Source of the DNA: Pseudomonas putida
GTDB lineage: Bacteria; Pseudomonadota; Gammaproteobacteria; Pseudomonadales; Pseudomonadaceae
Direction of reading: 5' to 3'
Assembly: GCF_025905425.1 (NCBI RefSeq)
Contig: NZ_CP109603.1
Coordinates: 2,826,001 to 2,890,000, forward strand
Length of the DNA: 64,000 nucleotides
Shown: positions 34,373 through 43,316 of the stretch, one piece after another
Numbering within the stretch: the first letter of the stretch is position 1
How the letters are laid out: each line of letters begins with the position of its first letter
Notes under the pieces: generated by a model
What the model saw: only the letters and a program-made list of their open reading frames with translations
Told to the model about the DNA's origin: nothing
Databases searched by the model: none
Translations under genes and position numbers: made by a program

Positions 34373-34409
34373 GTTCCTGCCTCACACTCATCAAATAAAC
34401 ATTGTGGGC

Positions 34410-34431
34410 GCCAGGACCCGAAGGCCCTGGC
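34410..34431 (-). promoter_or_regulatory. Hairpin between precursor ORF and adenylyltransferase gene
   Basis: On the minus strand GCCAGGGCC pairs with GGTCCTGGC (9 bp, one G-U) around a stable TTCG tetraloop. There is no T-run. In microcin C operons a hairpin at this position limits read-through and stabilises the precursor mRNA; the same role is possible here. Confidence 0.6.
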
Positions 34432-34445
34432 TTTCGTTGGTCAAC

Positions 34446-34493
34446 TCAGCCGATCTGAGAGTCGCCAGCAGAAGAGGCTTTTTCGAAAGTCAT
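34446..34493 (-). CDS. Candidate peptide precursor, 15 residues
   Basis: An ATG at 34493 with a strong CGAGGAG 7 bases upstream opens the peptide MTFEKASSAGDSQIG, ending at TGA. It is the only ORF with a good RBS between the A/T-rich upstream region and the MccB-like gene, which is where mccA lies in microcin C clusters. Classical MccA ends in Asn; this ends in Gly. A single-base loss in the A5 run (T5 at 34479-34483) would instead give a 33-residue peptide that starts MTFEK, contains AELTNESQGL and ends RVLAPTMFI at 34391. Which reading is real cannot be decided here. Confidence 0.5.
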   Translation of the reverse strand: MTFEKASSAGDSQIG

Positions 34494-34840
34494 AATGATT
34501 CTCCTCGAACAGTTAATAGGCCAGTGATCAAAGTCCTTTCGCTCACCGGATGAGAGTGCACACACAAAAAAACTAGAGTGAATCTCCAGACTCTGCGCGC
34601 CCATCTTGTTTCTGCATGTTACTCAAGACAATCACCCGTAACTTTGCCACCACCAACATGCAAAACTGCCTACAAAATTCAAGGAAAGATACGTAGGAAA
34701 ACTCCTATTTATACAGCAGTAATAACAAAGCCATTAATCGCCTTAACACTACAGAACTGCACGCTTTTCTTTGCAGAAGAGGATCGATTATTCGATTGAG
34801 CATTATTGCGACACCCACAAAGAGAGCCCTGAGCTTCGCA
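34494..34840 (-). other. A/T-rich promoter-like region of the peptide cluster
   Basis: This gap is visibly richer in A/T than the neighbouring chromosome and lies upstream of the precursor ORF. No convincing gene is seen. A clear sigma-70 pair could not be fixed by eye, although TGTATAAATA on the minus strand near 34707-34716 is a possible -10 region. Confidence 0.35.
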
Positions 34841-36238
34841 CTAGGCCTGACGACGGCGATAGGCCACAAGCAGAAAGACAAACCACAACGGCATCACGCA
34901 CAACGCCATCCGCGTGTCCGGCTCAAGGGCCAGCAGCACCAGCACGAAGCCGAGGAACCCCAGCGTCGTGATGGCCATGGGCACCCCGCCCGGCACCTTG
35001 AACACCGACGCCTGGTGCGCGGCGGGGTTGTGCTTGCGGTAGGCAAGGTACGCGGCAAGGATCATCGACCAGGTAAAGATCACCAGGATCGCCGAGATGG
35101 TCGAGATCAGCGTGAACACCGTCATCACCTCAGGGATGATGAACAGCAGGGCCAACCCGGTCAGCATGCACACCCCGGAGAACAGCAGGCTGTGCACCGG
35201 CACGCTGAGTACCGAGAGCTTGGCAAAGATGGCGGGTGCGTTACGCCGCTCGGCGAGGCCGAAGAGCATCCGGCACCCCGAGTAAACACCACTGTTGGCA
35301 GAGGACGCCGCCGATGTCAGCACCACGAAATTGAGCATGCCGGCAGCGGCGGGAAAGCCGGCAAGCAGGAACAGTTCGACGAATGGGCTGCGGTTGGCCG
35401 GCACTTGTGCCCACGAAACCACGCTGATGATGCACACCAGCGCCAGGATGTAGAACAGCAGGATGCGCAAAGGAATGGTGTTGATGGCCTTGGGCAGCGA
35501 GCGGTGCGGGTTTTTCGCCTCGGCTGCCGTGGTACCGATCAGCTCGGTACCAGCGAAGGAAAACACGGCGATCTGGAACCCGGCAAAAAAGCCGCTGATG
35601 CCATGGGGCAGCACCGCGCCTGGCGCCACCACGTTGGAGAGCGAGGCGACCACACCATTGGGCGACACATAGGACGTGGCGATCATCACTGCCGCAGTGA
35701 TGATCAGCATGACGATGGCCACGATCTTGATGATCCCGAACCAGAACTCCACTTCGCCGAAAATCCGCACCGCCAGCATGTTCAGCCCGAGCAGCACGAA
35801 CAACGTGAAGAACGCCGGTATCCAGGCGGGCACATCGGCATACCAGTACTGGAAGAACCCCGCCACGACCACCACGTCACCGACCACCGCCACGCTCCAG
35901 CTCAGCCAATAGGACCAGCTCAGCACGAAGCCGGCGCGCGGGCCCAGGTAATGGGCGACGATGTCGGCGAAGGATTTGAAGCGCAGGTCAGACAGCAGCA
36001 ACTCCCCCATGGCACGCATGACGAAAAACACGAAGAAACCGAGGATCGCGTAGACCAGCAAAATGGAGGTGCCGGACAACGCAATGACCTTGCCCGAGCC
36101 CATGAACAGGCCGGTGCCGATGGCGCCACCGATTGAGATCAGCTGTATATGCCGGTTTTCCAGCGTGCGTTTCAGGTGCCCGTCTTGGGCTAAATCTGTG
36201 GGATTGCTTTGATCAAGGCTTGCGGGCATGTCTTGCAT
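34841..36238 (-). CDS. APC-family amino-acid permease, CycA-like
   Basis: The product has 465 residues from the ATG at 36238 with AAAGAGG upstream. It has twelve predicted membrane helices. The start ENRHIQLISIGGAIGTGLFMGSGK and the FFVMRAMGELLL segment are close to CycA (D-serine/D-alanine/glycine permease). It follows the acetylpolyamine amidohydrolase gene by 84 bases in the same direction, so the pair may act in uptake and use of an acetylated amine or amino acid. Substrate is not certain. Confidence 0.82.
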   Translation of the reverse strand: MQDMPASLDQSNPTDLAQDGHLKRTLENRHIQLISIGGAIGTGLFMGSGKVIALSGTSILLVYAILGFFVFFVMRAMGELLLSDLRFKSFADIVAHYLGPRAGFVLSWSYWLSWSVAVVGDVVVVAGFFQYWYADVPAWIPAFFTLFVLLGLNMLAVRIFGEVEFWFGIIKIVAIVMLIITAAVMIATSYVSPNGVVASLSNVVAPGAVLPHGISGFFAGFQIAVFSFAGTELIGTTAAEAKNPHRSLPKAINTIPLRILLFYILALVCIISVVSWAQVPANRSPFVELFLLAGFPAAAGMLNFVVLTSAASSANSGVYSGCRMLFGLAERRNAPAIFAKLSVLSVPVHSLLFSGVCMLTGLALLFIIPEVMTVFTLISTISAILVIFTWSMILAAYLAYRKHNPAAHQASVFKVPGGVPMAITTLGFLGFVLVLLALEPDTRMALCVMPLWFVFLLVAYRRRQA

Positions 36239-36322
36239 GAGCGACCTCTTTTTATTGTTGGAATCATGGCCATCGAACAAGGCCCGCACAGGGCCTTGTC
36301 ACGGTGCGTTCAAGGCGTGCGA

Positions 36323-37372
36323 TCAAGCCGCGCCTTCGAAGCCTTGCAAGGTGTTGACGGCATTGATGCCGATTTCGTCGACCATGTAGCCGCCCTCCAT
36401 CACGAACAGCGTCGGGATGCCTGCGCGGGCAATCTCGGCGCCCAAGCGCAGGAAGTCTTCGCTGGTGAGCTTGAAGTGACTGATCGGGTCGTCCTCGAAG
36501 GTATCGACGCCGAGCGACACGATGAGAAAGTCCGGCGTGTGCGCGACAACGCGCTTGAGCGCGTCCTGCAAGGCCTGTTGGTACTGCGCCCAGACGGTGC
36601 CCTTGCCCAGCGGGTAGTTGGCCGTGAAGCCCTCGCCCGCCCCCGCCCCCTGCTCGTGGGCATAGCCGGAGAAGTACGGGTAGGACACATGCGGGTCACC
36701 GTGGATCGAGGCGAAAAACACGTCGGGGCGGTCGTAGAAGATGTTCTGCGTGCCGTTGCCGTGGTGAAAATCTACGTCCAGCACGGCCACGCGCCGTGCG
36801 CCCTGGCTCAGGCAGCGTTCGGCGGCAATCGCGGCATTGTTGAGGTAGCAGTAACCGCCCATGTACTCGCGGGCCGCATGGTGCCCAGGTGGGCGGCACA
36901 AGGCGAAGGCGCTGGATGCACCGTCGATGACGCGCTGCATGCCGGTCAAGGCCACGTTGGCGCTGCTGCGCACGGCTTCCCAGGTGCCGCCGGTGATCGG
37001 CGCGCCGGCGTCCATGGCGTAGAAGCCCAGCTTGCCATCGATGAAGCCCGGCTCACGGTCAATGGCCAGGTCGCGCACCGGCCATACCAGCGGCAGCGCA
37101 TCATGGGTCTTGCCGGTGGCGGTCCATTCTGCCCAGGCCTTTTCCAGAAAGCTTACATAGCGCTCGCTGTGCGCCGCGACATAGCAGGCACGCTCGAACG
37201 CCTGCTCGGCGATGACATCGCCCAGGCCCGTGGATTGCACCCGCGCCAGCACGGTGTCGGCACGCTGGGGGTTCTCGAAGGACGGCGTGATGGCCCCGTC
37301 CTTGAGCTCGGAGCCATGGTGCAAGCGGTGTTTGTTGCTAAAGACTGTCAGCACGCGAATGTCCTTTTTCAA
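36323..37372 (-). CDS. Acetylpolyamine amidohydrolase (class II HDAC-like)
   Basis: The product has 349 residues. HDAC-fold active-site motifs are LCRPPGHHA, YCYLNNAAIAAE, DVDFHHGNGTQ (metal and His residues) and MEGGYMVDEIG near the C-terminus. Pseudomonas enzymes of this length (AphA/AphB type) deacetylate acetylputrescine and acetylcadaverine. It is divergent from an Lrp-type regulator and precedes an amino-acid permease, fitting a polyamine/amino-acid catabolic unit. Confidence 0.87.
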   Translation of the reverse strand: MKKDIRVLTVFSNKHRLHHGSELKDGAITPSFENPQRADTVLARVQSTGLGDVIAEQAFERACYVAAHSERYVSFLEKAWAEWTATGKTHDALPLVWPVRDLAIDREPGFIDGKLGFYAMDAGAPITGGTWEAVRSSANVALTGMQRVIDGASSAFALCRPPGHHAAREYMGGYCYLNNAAIAAERCLSQGARRVAVLDVDFHHGNGTQNIFYDRPDVFFASIHGDPHVSYPYFSGYAHEQGAGAGEGFTANYPLGKGTVWAQYQQALQDALKRVVAHTPDFLIVSLGVDTFEDDPISHFKLTSEDFLRLGAEIARAGIPTLFVMEGGYMVDEIGINAVNTLQGFEGAA

Positions 37373-37477
37373 GGTGTTATCGGATAACCAATTTTCGCGA
37401 CAGACCGGTGAAAATGCTTTGCTTTATGCTCAGCCAAACCGGATGCTTCAGCAAAACATCCACCCGGTAGCGCCCTA

Positions 37478-37960
37478 ATGAGCAAAGCTTTTGCTTACGA
37501 AGAACTCGACGAAGTAGACCGCGAACTGCTGCGCCTGCTGCAGGAGGACGGCACCTTGTCCAGCGCCGCCCTGGGCGAGCGCCTGTCGATGACCGTGACG
37601 CCCTGCTGGCGCAGGCGCAAACGCCTGGAGGAGCTGGGCCTGATCAAGGACTACCAGGCCAACCTGGACCGCAAGAAACTGGGTTACGACGTCATGGCCT
37701 TTGCCCAGGTGCGCTTCGGCAACCATTCGGCCGAAGCGCCTGATGACTTCGAGCAAGTCATTCTGAAGCTGCCGCAGGTCTTGTCCTGCCACAAGGTCAC
37801 GGGTGAGGCGGATTATGTGCTGACGGTGCTGGCGACAGACCTGGAGAGCTATGGCCGTTTCGTCGAAGACGTGTTGCGTCGGCAACCTGGTATTGCTTCG
37901 ATCCAGTCGAGCCTGGCCTTGCGCGAAATCAAGGCGGTTAGCCGGATACCGGTGAGGTAG
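37478..37960 (+). CDS. Lrp/AsnC-family regulator
   Basis: The product has 160 residues. The N-terminal HTH is LDEVDRELLRLLQEDGTLSSAALGERLSMTVTPCWRRRKRLEE, followed by the RAM ligand domain (KVTGEADYVLTVLATDLESYGRFVEDVL). It is divergent from the amidohydrolase gene with about 105 bases between, so it likely regulates that operon in response to an amino acid or polyamine. Confidence 0.87.
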   Translation: MSKAFAYEELDEVDRELLRLLQEDGTLSSAALGERLSMTVTPCWRRRKRLEELGLIKDYQANLDRKKLGYDVMAFAQVRFGNHSAEAPDDFEQVILKLPQVLSCHKVTGEADYVLTVLATDLESYGRFVEDVLRRQPGIASIQSSLALREIKAVSRIPVR

Positions 37961-37985
37961 CCGCATAGAAACAACCACCCCACCC

Positions 37986-38070
37986 TGTGGGAGCGGGCTT
38001 GCCCGCGAACACCGGCGAAGCCTGTGCCATACACCGAGTCGCCATCTTCGCGGGCAAGCCCGCTCCCACA
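37986..38070. repeat. Inverted REP pair (BIME)
   Basis: Two REP units, 37986-38009 and 38047-38070, are inverted copies of each other (GTGGGAGCGGGCTTGCCCGC and its complement) around a 37-base spacer, between the ends of the convergent Lrp and LysR genes. Confidence 0.88.
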
Positions 38071-38097
38071 GAAATGTCGCTACCTTTAAAGCCAAAC

Positions 38098-39009
38098 TCA
38101 ATCCGGCAAGCTGTACCGCTCGGCAAAATACTGCCGAAAGAAATCCACCGCCACCCGCACCTTGGCCGAGCTTGCCAGCGGCGAGGTGTAAACGGCCCAG
38201 ATATCCGCAGGCTGGTGATAGTCACTCAGTACCTGAACCAGGCGCCCATCCTGCAGGCTGTCGTGCACATCCCACCAGGAGCGCAGCAATATCCCACGCC
38301 CGTCCAGGCACCACTGGTGGGCCACCTCGCCGTGGTTGCTCGATAAACCCCCGGTCACCCGCACGCTCTCTTCGCCATCAGGGCCTTCGAGCTGCCAGAC
38401 CCCAAACGGGTGGTCGCGCTCCTTGATTACCAAACAGTCATGGCTGCCCAGGTCGGCTAGCACTTTCGGCATGCCATGCCGCGCCACATAGCTGGGCGCG
38501 GCACAGAGCACCCGGCGGTTTTTGGCTAGAAGCTTGGCGATCAGGTTGGGCGCGATGGTATTGCCCACGCGAATGTCCAAATCGACCCCCTCCTCGATCA
38601 GGTCCACCAGGCGGTCGTGCACATCCAGCCGGATATCCAGGCGCGGGTAACGCTCAGCCAGCTCCGACAAGGCCGGGGCTACGAACCGCCGCCCCAGGCC
38701 CAGGCTGCTGGCGATGCGCAGCTGGCCTGCCGGCTCGCGGTGCTGGGCACTGATGTCATCGCCCATGCGCTGCACCGCGTCGAAGATTTGCAGCGCCCAT
38801 TGGTACACCCGCTCGCCCTCCTCGCTGACCGTCACCCGCCGAGTGGTGCGGTGCAACAAGCGCACTTCAAGGGTTTGCTCAAGCATACGAATGCGTTTGC
38901 TGATGTACGCCGCCGACATGCCCAGCTCGTCGGCCACGGCGGCAAAGCTGGCGCGCTTGGCCACCTGAAGAAAGATATTGAGGTCGTCGAGGTTGGGCAG
39001 ATTATTCAC
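38098..39009 (-). CDS. dmlR: LysR-family regulator, DmlR-like
   Basis: The product has 303 residues with the LysR HTH at residues 8-65 (NIFLQVAKRASFAAVADELGMSAAYISKRIRMLEQ) and the RLLHRTTRRVTVSEEG hinge. It is divergent from a DmlA-like dehydrogenase gene. The order dmlR-dmlA-BCCT-yeaW-yeaX is the same in E. coli, where DmlR activates dmlA for D-malate growth. Confidence 0.82.
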   Translation of the reverse strand: MNNLPNLDDLNIFLQVAKRASFAAVADELGMSAAYISKRIRMLEQTLEVRLLHRTTRRVTVSEEGERVYQWALQIFDAVQRMGDDISAQHREPAGQLRIASSLGLGRRFVAPALSELAERYPRLDIRLDVHDRLVDLIEEGVDLDIRVGNTIAPNLIAKLLAKNRRVLCAAPSYVARHGMPKVLADLGSHDCLVIKERDHPFGVWQLEGPDGEESVRVTGGLSSNHGEVAHQWCLDGRGILLRSWWDVHDSLQDGRLVQVLSDYHQPADIWAVYTSPLASSAKVRVAVDFFRQYFAERYSLPD

Positions 39010-39106
39010 GCTTCGTGTTCCAAGAATCCATGAAAGGCTGGATTATCTCCGATTGAAGGCCTTATAGCATGGCTCGCACCTGTTCCCTAGACAACGAGTG
39101 CGCCCC

Positions 39107-40198
39107 ATGACCAAAACATTCAGAATCGCAGCCATCCCCGGTGACGGCATCGGCATCGAAGTACTCCCCGAAGGTATCCGCGTAGTCGAGGCTGCCGCTC
39201 GCAAGCACGGCCTGGACATCAGCTTCGAATTCTTCGAGTGGGCCAGCTGCGATTACTACCTGGCCCACGGCAAGATGATGCCGGACGACTGGTTCGAGCA
39301 GCTCAAAGACTTCGACGCCCTGTACTTCGGCGCGGTCGGCTGGCCCGACAAGGTCCCGGACCACATCTCGCTGTGGGGTTCGCTGCTCAAGTTCCGCCGC
39401 GATTTCGACCAGTACGTGAACATTCGCCCGGTGCGCCTGTTCCCAGGCGTGCCCTGCCCGCTGGCCGGCCGCGAGCCAGGCGACATCGACTTTGTGGTGA
39501 TCCGCGAGAATACCGAAGGCGAATACTCGTCCCTAGGCGGGCGCATGTTCGAAGGCACCGAGAACGAGTTCGTGCTGCAGGAGTCGGTGTTCACCCGTCG
39601 TGGCGTTGACCGCATTCTCAAATACGCCTTCGACGTGGCGCAAACCCGCGAGCGCAAGCACGTTACCTCGGCCACCAAGTCCAACGGCATGGCCGTGAGC
39701 ATGCCGTACTGGGACGAACGCACGGCGGCCATGGCTGCCAATTATCCGGAAATCAGCTGGGACAAGCAGCACATTGATATCCTCTGCGCCCGCTTCGTGC
39801 TGCAACCGGACCGCTTCGACGTGGTTGTGGCCTCGAACCTGTTCGGCGACATCCTCTCCGACCTTGGCCCGGCCTGCGCGGGCACCATCGGCATCGCCCC
39901 TTCGGCCAACCTCAACCCCGAGCGCAAGTTCCCGTCCTTGTTCGAACCGGTACACGGCTCGGCGCCGGACATCTTTGGCAAGAACATCGCCAACCCGATC
40001 GCGATGATCTGGTCCGGTGCGCTGATGCTTGAGTTCCTCGGCAACGACGGTGCCGACCCGCGCTACCGCGCCGCCCACGATGACATCCTCAAGGCCATCG
40101 AGCAGGTGATTGCCGCGGGCGACACCACCCGCGACATGGGCGGGCAAAAGTCCACCCAGGACGTAGGCCGGGCTATCACAGCGCTGATCGAAGCCTGA
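39107..40198 (+). CDS. dmlA: D-malate/tartrate dehydrogenase, DmlA-like
   Basis: The product has 363 residues from the ATG at 39107; a GTG at 39098 is also in frame. It belongs to the isocitrate/isopropylmalate dehydrogenase fold: AAIPGDGIGIEVLPEG, VIRENTEGEYSSLGGRM, TKSNGMAVSMPYWDER, and the metal-binding SNLFGDILSDLGP segment. These enzymes oxidatively decarboxylate D-malate or tartrate with NAD. It precedes a carnitine-type transporter and oxygenase, so it may handle malate derived from carnitine. Confidence 0.88.
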   Translation: MTKTFRIAAIPGDGIGIEVLPEGIRVVEAAARKHGLDISFEFFEWASCDYYLAHGKMMPDDWFEQLKDFDALYFGAVGWPDKVPDHISLWGSLLKFRRDFDQYVNIRPVRLFPGVPCPLAGREPGDIDFVVIRENTEGEYSSLGGRMFEGTENEFVLQESVFTRRGVDRILKYAFDVAQTRERKHVTSATKSNGMAVSMPYWDERTAAMAANYPEISWDKQHIDILCARFVLQPDRFDVVVASNLFGDILSDLGPACAGTIGIAPSANLNPERKFPSLFEPVHGSAPDIFGKNIANPIAMIWSGALMLEFLGNDGADPRYRAAHDDILKAIEQVIAAGDTTRDMGGQKSTQDVGRAITALIEA

Positions 40199-40204
40199 CG
40201 ACGC

Positions 40205-40240
40205 AGGGCCGATTATCAGAAGTGTCTGACAACCGGCCCT
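40205..40240 (+). terminator. Hairpin after dmlA
   Basis: AGGGCCG pairs with CGGCCCT, continued inward by TTATCAGA / TCTGACAA with one mismatch. There is no strong T-run, so termination may be partial. Confidence 0.5.
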
Positions 40241-40278
40241 CTCCCTCTTGCGAGCGGCGTGGATTAGATGCAAAATCT

Positions 40279-40313
40279 GTTAACCATTAGATGTACGTTA
40301 ACTTTTAGTTAAC
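40279..40313. promoter_or_regulatory. GTTAAC operator cluster upstream of the BCCT gene
   Basis: GTTAAC occurs at 40279, 40297 and 40308. The first two, 18 bases apart, match the pair at 42060/42078 upstream of cntA. The last two form the palindrome GTTAACTTTTAGTTAAC with the same 11-base spacing as GTCAACCAAAAGTTGAC upstream of the XRE-PAS gene. It is probably the operator of that regulator. Confidence 0.6.
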
Positions 40314-40390
40314 AGCCAAGGAAGGAGTGGTACGCAACACCCCGGATGCCTGCCGGGTATAAAAAGTACGCCAACGTCCAGGAGACGATG

Positions 40391-41989
40391 ATGTCGCACA
40401 AGAATAAAAAGATTGATGTGTTCCTGATAACCATGAGCCTGATCGCCGTGCTGCTTACGGTGATTGGCCTGGCCATGTTCCCCGCCGAAGCCGAGCACGC
40501 TGCCAACCAGTTGTTCGAACTGTCCACCCGTACCTTTGGCACCAGTGTCCAGGTGCTGGTGTTCGGCAGCACCCTGGCCGTGCTGTACCTGGCCTTCAGC
40601 AAGTACGGCAATATCCGCCTGGGCAGTGGTAAACCCGAGTACGCCACCGCGACCTGGGTGTTCATGTTCATCTGCGCTGGCATGGGGTCTTCGACCCTTT
40701 ACTGGGGTGTGATGGAATGGGCCTACTACTACCAGACCCCTGGCCTGAACATCGCTGCAGCCACCCCCAAGGCGCTCGAATACAGCATTGGGTATTCGTT
40801 CTTCCATTGGGGCGTCAGCGCCTGGTCGATCTACGCCTTGGCCTCCCTGGCCATGGCCTACCACTTCCACGTGCGCAAGAAAAGCGGCCTGAACCTGGCC
40901 TCGATCGTCGAAGCAGTGACCGGCTTCAAGGCCACCGGGCCCGTTGGCCGCAGCGTCGACCTGATCTTCCTGCTGACCATGATGGGCGCCCTGACGGTGT
41001 CGCTGGCACTCACCGCCTCGACCCTGACCCGCGGCCTGCATGACCTCACCGGCACCCCGGACACCTTCACCGTGCAATTGATGGTGATCGGCGCCGTCGC
41101 CGTGATGTTCTCGCTCAGTTCCTACATCGGCATCGATGGCGGCCTGCAGCGCCTGAGCAAGATGGTATGTATCGGCGCGCTGGTATTTGCCGCCGTGATC
41201 CTGCTGGTCGGCCCCACCCAGTTCACCATCAACAACACCGCCAACTCGATTGGCCTGATGATCCAGAACTACGTGCACATGAGCCTGTTCACCGACCCGG
41301 CCGGCGACGGCGCCTTCACCCGCAACTGGACGGTGTTCTACTGGCTCTGGTGGGTGTCCTACGCACCGGGCGTGGCCATGTTCGTGACCCGCGTATCGCG
41401 CGGCCGGCAAATCAAGGAAGTGGTCATGGCCCTGCTGCTGGGTGGCAGCTTCGGGTGCTGGTTCTTCTTCGGCGCGCTGGAAAGCTACAGCATGCACCAG
41501 TTCATCACCGGTGCCGTGGACGTGCCGAAAATGCTTGCTGAGCAAGGCGGCGAATCGGCCGTGACGCACCTGTTGCTGGCGTTGCCGTGGGGCCAGGTGT
41601 TCCTTGGCGTATACCTGTTCATCATGGCGATCTTCTGTGCCTCGCACATGGACGCCGCCGCCTATGCGGTAGCAGCCACCAGTACCCGCAACCTGCGCGA
41701 AGGCGACGACCCGACACCGACCCATCGCCTGTTCTGGTGCGTGGTACTGACCCTGGTGCCGCTGGCCATGCTGTTCGCCAAGGCCTCGCTGTCGACCATG
41801 AAAACCGCCGTGGTGCTGACCGCGATCCCGTTCATGGTGATTCTGCTGGTGAAGATCTACGGCTTCTTCAAGTGGATGTTCGAAGACTATGGCCAGGTCT
41901 CGGCCTACCGCATCGAGGAAGAAGCGGCGCGCATGGCCGGTGAAGAACCGGGCGAGCAAGCGCCACGCAGCGCAGCCGCCGTGCATTGA
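40391..41989 (+). CDS. BCCT-family transporter, carnitine/betaine type
   Basis: The product has 532 residues from the ATG at 40391, with GGAG 6 bases upstream (an ATG at 40388 is adjacent). It has twelve predicted membrane segments. [22 protein letters not shown] and the [24 protein letters not shown] segment mark the BCCT substrate region. Position before cntAB, as in the E. coli yeaV-yeaW-yeaX order, points to L-carnitine or gamma-butyrobetaine. Expression is probably controlled by the GTTAAC repeats upstream. Confidence 0.87.
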   Translation: MSHKNKKIDVFLITMSLIAVLLTVIGLAMFPAEAEHAANQLFELSTRTFGTSVQVLVFGSTLAVLYLAFSKYGNIRLGSGKPEYATATWVFMFICAGMGSSTLYWGVMEWAYYYQTPGLNIAAATPKALEYSIGYSFFHWGVSAWSIYALASLAMAYHFHVRKKSGLNLASIVEAVTGFKATGPVGRSVDLIFLLTMMGALTVSLALTASTLTRGLHDLTGTPDTFTVQLMVIGAVAVMFSLSSYIGIDGGLQRLSKMVCIGALVFAAVILLVGPTQFTINNTANSIGLMIQNYVHMSLFTDPAGDGAFTRNWTVFYWLWWVSYAPGVAMFVTRVSRGRQIKEVVMALLLGGSFGCWFFFGALESYSMHQFITGAVDVPKMLAEQGGESAVTHLLLALPWGQVFLGVYLFIMAIFCASHMDAAAYAVAATSTRNLREGDDPTPTHRLFWCVVLTLVPLAMLFAKASLSTMKTAVVLTAIPFMVILLVKIYGFFKWMFEDYGQVSAYRIEEEAARMAGEEPGEQAPRSAAAVH

Positions 41990-42015
41990 GATGACGTAAA
42001 CCGAGCGACGCCAGC

Positions 42016-42050
42016 GTGGGGCGGCCCGCCCCACCACGGCAAATTTTTTT
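42016..42050 (+). terminator. Terminator after the BCCT gene
   Basis: GTGGGGC pairs with GCCCCAC around a 5-base loop, followed after a short spacer by seven T. Confidence 0.65.
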
Positions 42051-42059
42051 GCCTGGCTT

Positions 42060-42083
42060 GTTAACCAATAGATAAGCGTTAAC
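42060..42083. promoter_or_regulatory. GTTAAC direct-repeat operator upstream of cntA
   Basis: GTTAACCAATAGAT followed by a second GTTAAC 18 bases on matches the pair at 40279-40302 in about 20 of 24 positions. It lies 35 bases before the cntA start. Confidence 0.62.
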
Positions 42084-42117
42084 CAACAACTATAAACCGA
42101 GCTTGTGAGACCCTGTC

Positions 42118-43239
42118 ATGAATGACTTCAAACGCCTGCCCGCCGATTTCTGCGCGAACGCCGAAGAGGCGTTCACTATCCCCGCCAGTTTCTACACCCA
42201 GGCTGCGGTGTTCGAACACGAGAAAGAAAGCATTTTCGCACGCAGCTGGATCTGTGTCGGCCACCGCAGCGAAGTGGCAGACAACAACGCCTACATCACC
42301 CGCGAAGTGATTGGCGAGAGCATCATCGTGGTCCGCGGCCGCGACAGCGTGCTGCGCGCGTTCTACAACGTCTGCCCGCACCGTGGCCACCAGTTGCTCA
42401 GCGGCAGCGGCAAGGCCAAGAACGTCATCACCTGCCCGTACCACGCCTGGACCTTCAAGCTCGACGGCGAGCTTGCCCACGCCCGTAACTGTGACAACGT
42501 GGTGAACTTCGACAAAGAAAACTCCACGCTGGTGCAACTGCGCGTCGAAGAATACGCAGGCTTCATCTTCATCAACATGGACATGGACGCCGGCTCCGTC
42601 GAAGACCAACTGCCCGGCATGCAAGCGCGCATGCGCCAAGCCTGCGCCGTGATCGACGACCTGCACCTGGCCGCACGCTTTGTCAGTGACACCCCAGCCA
42701 ACTGGAAGTCGATCGTCGACAACTACCTGGAGTGCTACCACTGCGCCCCGGCCCACCCCGGCTTCTCCGACTCGGTGGACGTCGGCCAGTACAGCCACAC
42801 CCTGCATGGCAACTGGACCCTGCAATACGGCCTGGCAAAACCGTCGGAGCAGTCGTTCACGTTCGATGAAAGCGTCAAAGACCCCTCCTTTGCTGGCTTC
42901 TGGGCATGGCCGTGCACCATGTTCAACGTACCGCCAGGGGCTAACTTCATGACCGTGATCTACGAGTTCCCGGTCGATGCAGAAACCACCCTGCAGCACT
43001 ACGACATCTACTTCCTCAACAAGGAAATCACCGAGGAGCAGCAGAAGCTCATCGACTGGTACCGCGAAGTGTTCCGCCCAGAAGACCTGCGCCTGGTGGA
43101 AAGCGTGCAAAAAGGCCTGAAATCCCGCGGCTACCGTGGCCAGGGCCGGATCATGGCCGACCGCGAGCGCAGCGGCATGAGCGAGCATGGCATTGCCCAC
43201 TTCCATAACCTGATCGCCGTGGCCCACCTCGACGATTGA
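42118..43239 (+). CDS. cntA: Carnitine monooxygenase oxygenase component (CntA/YeaW)
   Basis: The product has 373 residues, close to Acinetobacter CntA. The Rieske site is Cys86-x-His88 and Cys106-x2-His109. The bridging residue in NYLECYHC is Glu205, the glutamate that replaces the usual Asp in CntA-type enzymes. C-terminal GLKSRGYRGQGRIMADRERSG is also characteristic. It splits L-carnitine (or related quaternary amines) to trimethylamine and malic semialdehyde using oxygen and electrons from CntB. Confidence 0.92.
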   Translation: MNDFKRLPADFCANAEEAFTIPASFYTQAAVFEHEKESIFARSWICVGHRSEVADNNAYITREVIGESIIVVRGRDSVLRAFYNVCPHRGHQLLSGSGKAKNVITCPYHAWTFKLDGELAHARNCDNVVNFDKENSTLVQLRVEEYAGFIFINMDMDAGSVEDQLPGMQARMRQACAVIDDLHLAARFVSDTPANWKSIVDNYLECYHCAPAHPGFSDSVDVGQYSHTLHGNWTLQYGLAKPSEQSFTFDESVKDPSFAGFWAWPCTMFNVPPGANFMTVIYEFPVDAETTLQHYDIYFLNKEITEEQQKLIDWYREVFRPEDLRLVESVQKGLKSRGYRGQGRIMADRERSGMSEHGIAHFHNLIAVAHLDD

Positions 43240-43273
43240 TCGCTAGCGCTTTTAGTTTTTTGCACGTTCCGGT

Positions 43274-43294
43274 GCGCGGCAAGGCCTGCCGCGC
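43274..43294 (+). other. Intercistronic hairpin between cntA and cntB
   Basis: GCGCGGCA pairs with TGCCGCGC around a 5-base loop; there is no T-run. It may tune the ratio of oxygenase to reductase mRNA. Confidence 0.45.
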
Positions 43295-43316
43295 GCCCTG
43301 GCAGTCGAGGTGAACC

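Noticed and set aside
34578..34799. 73-codon plus-strand ORF in the A/T-rich gap
   Set aside because: No RBS, no recognisable motif, and opposite to the peptide cluster; probably chance.
34796..36136. 446-residue plus-strand frame opposite the CycA-like permease
   Set aside because: His/Gln-rich antisense shadow of a membrane protein gene.
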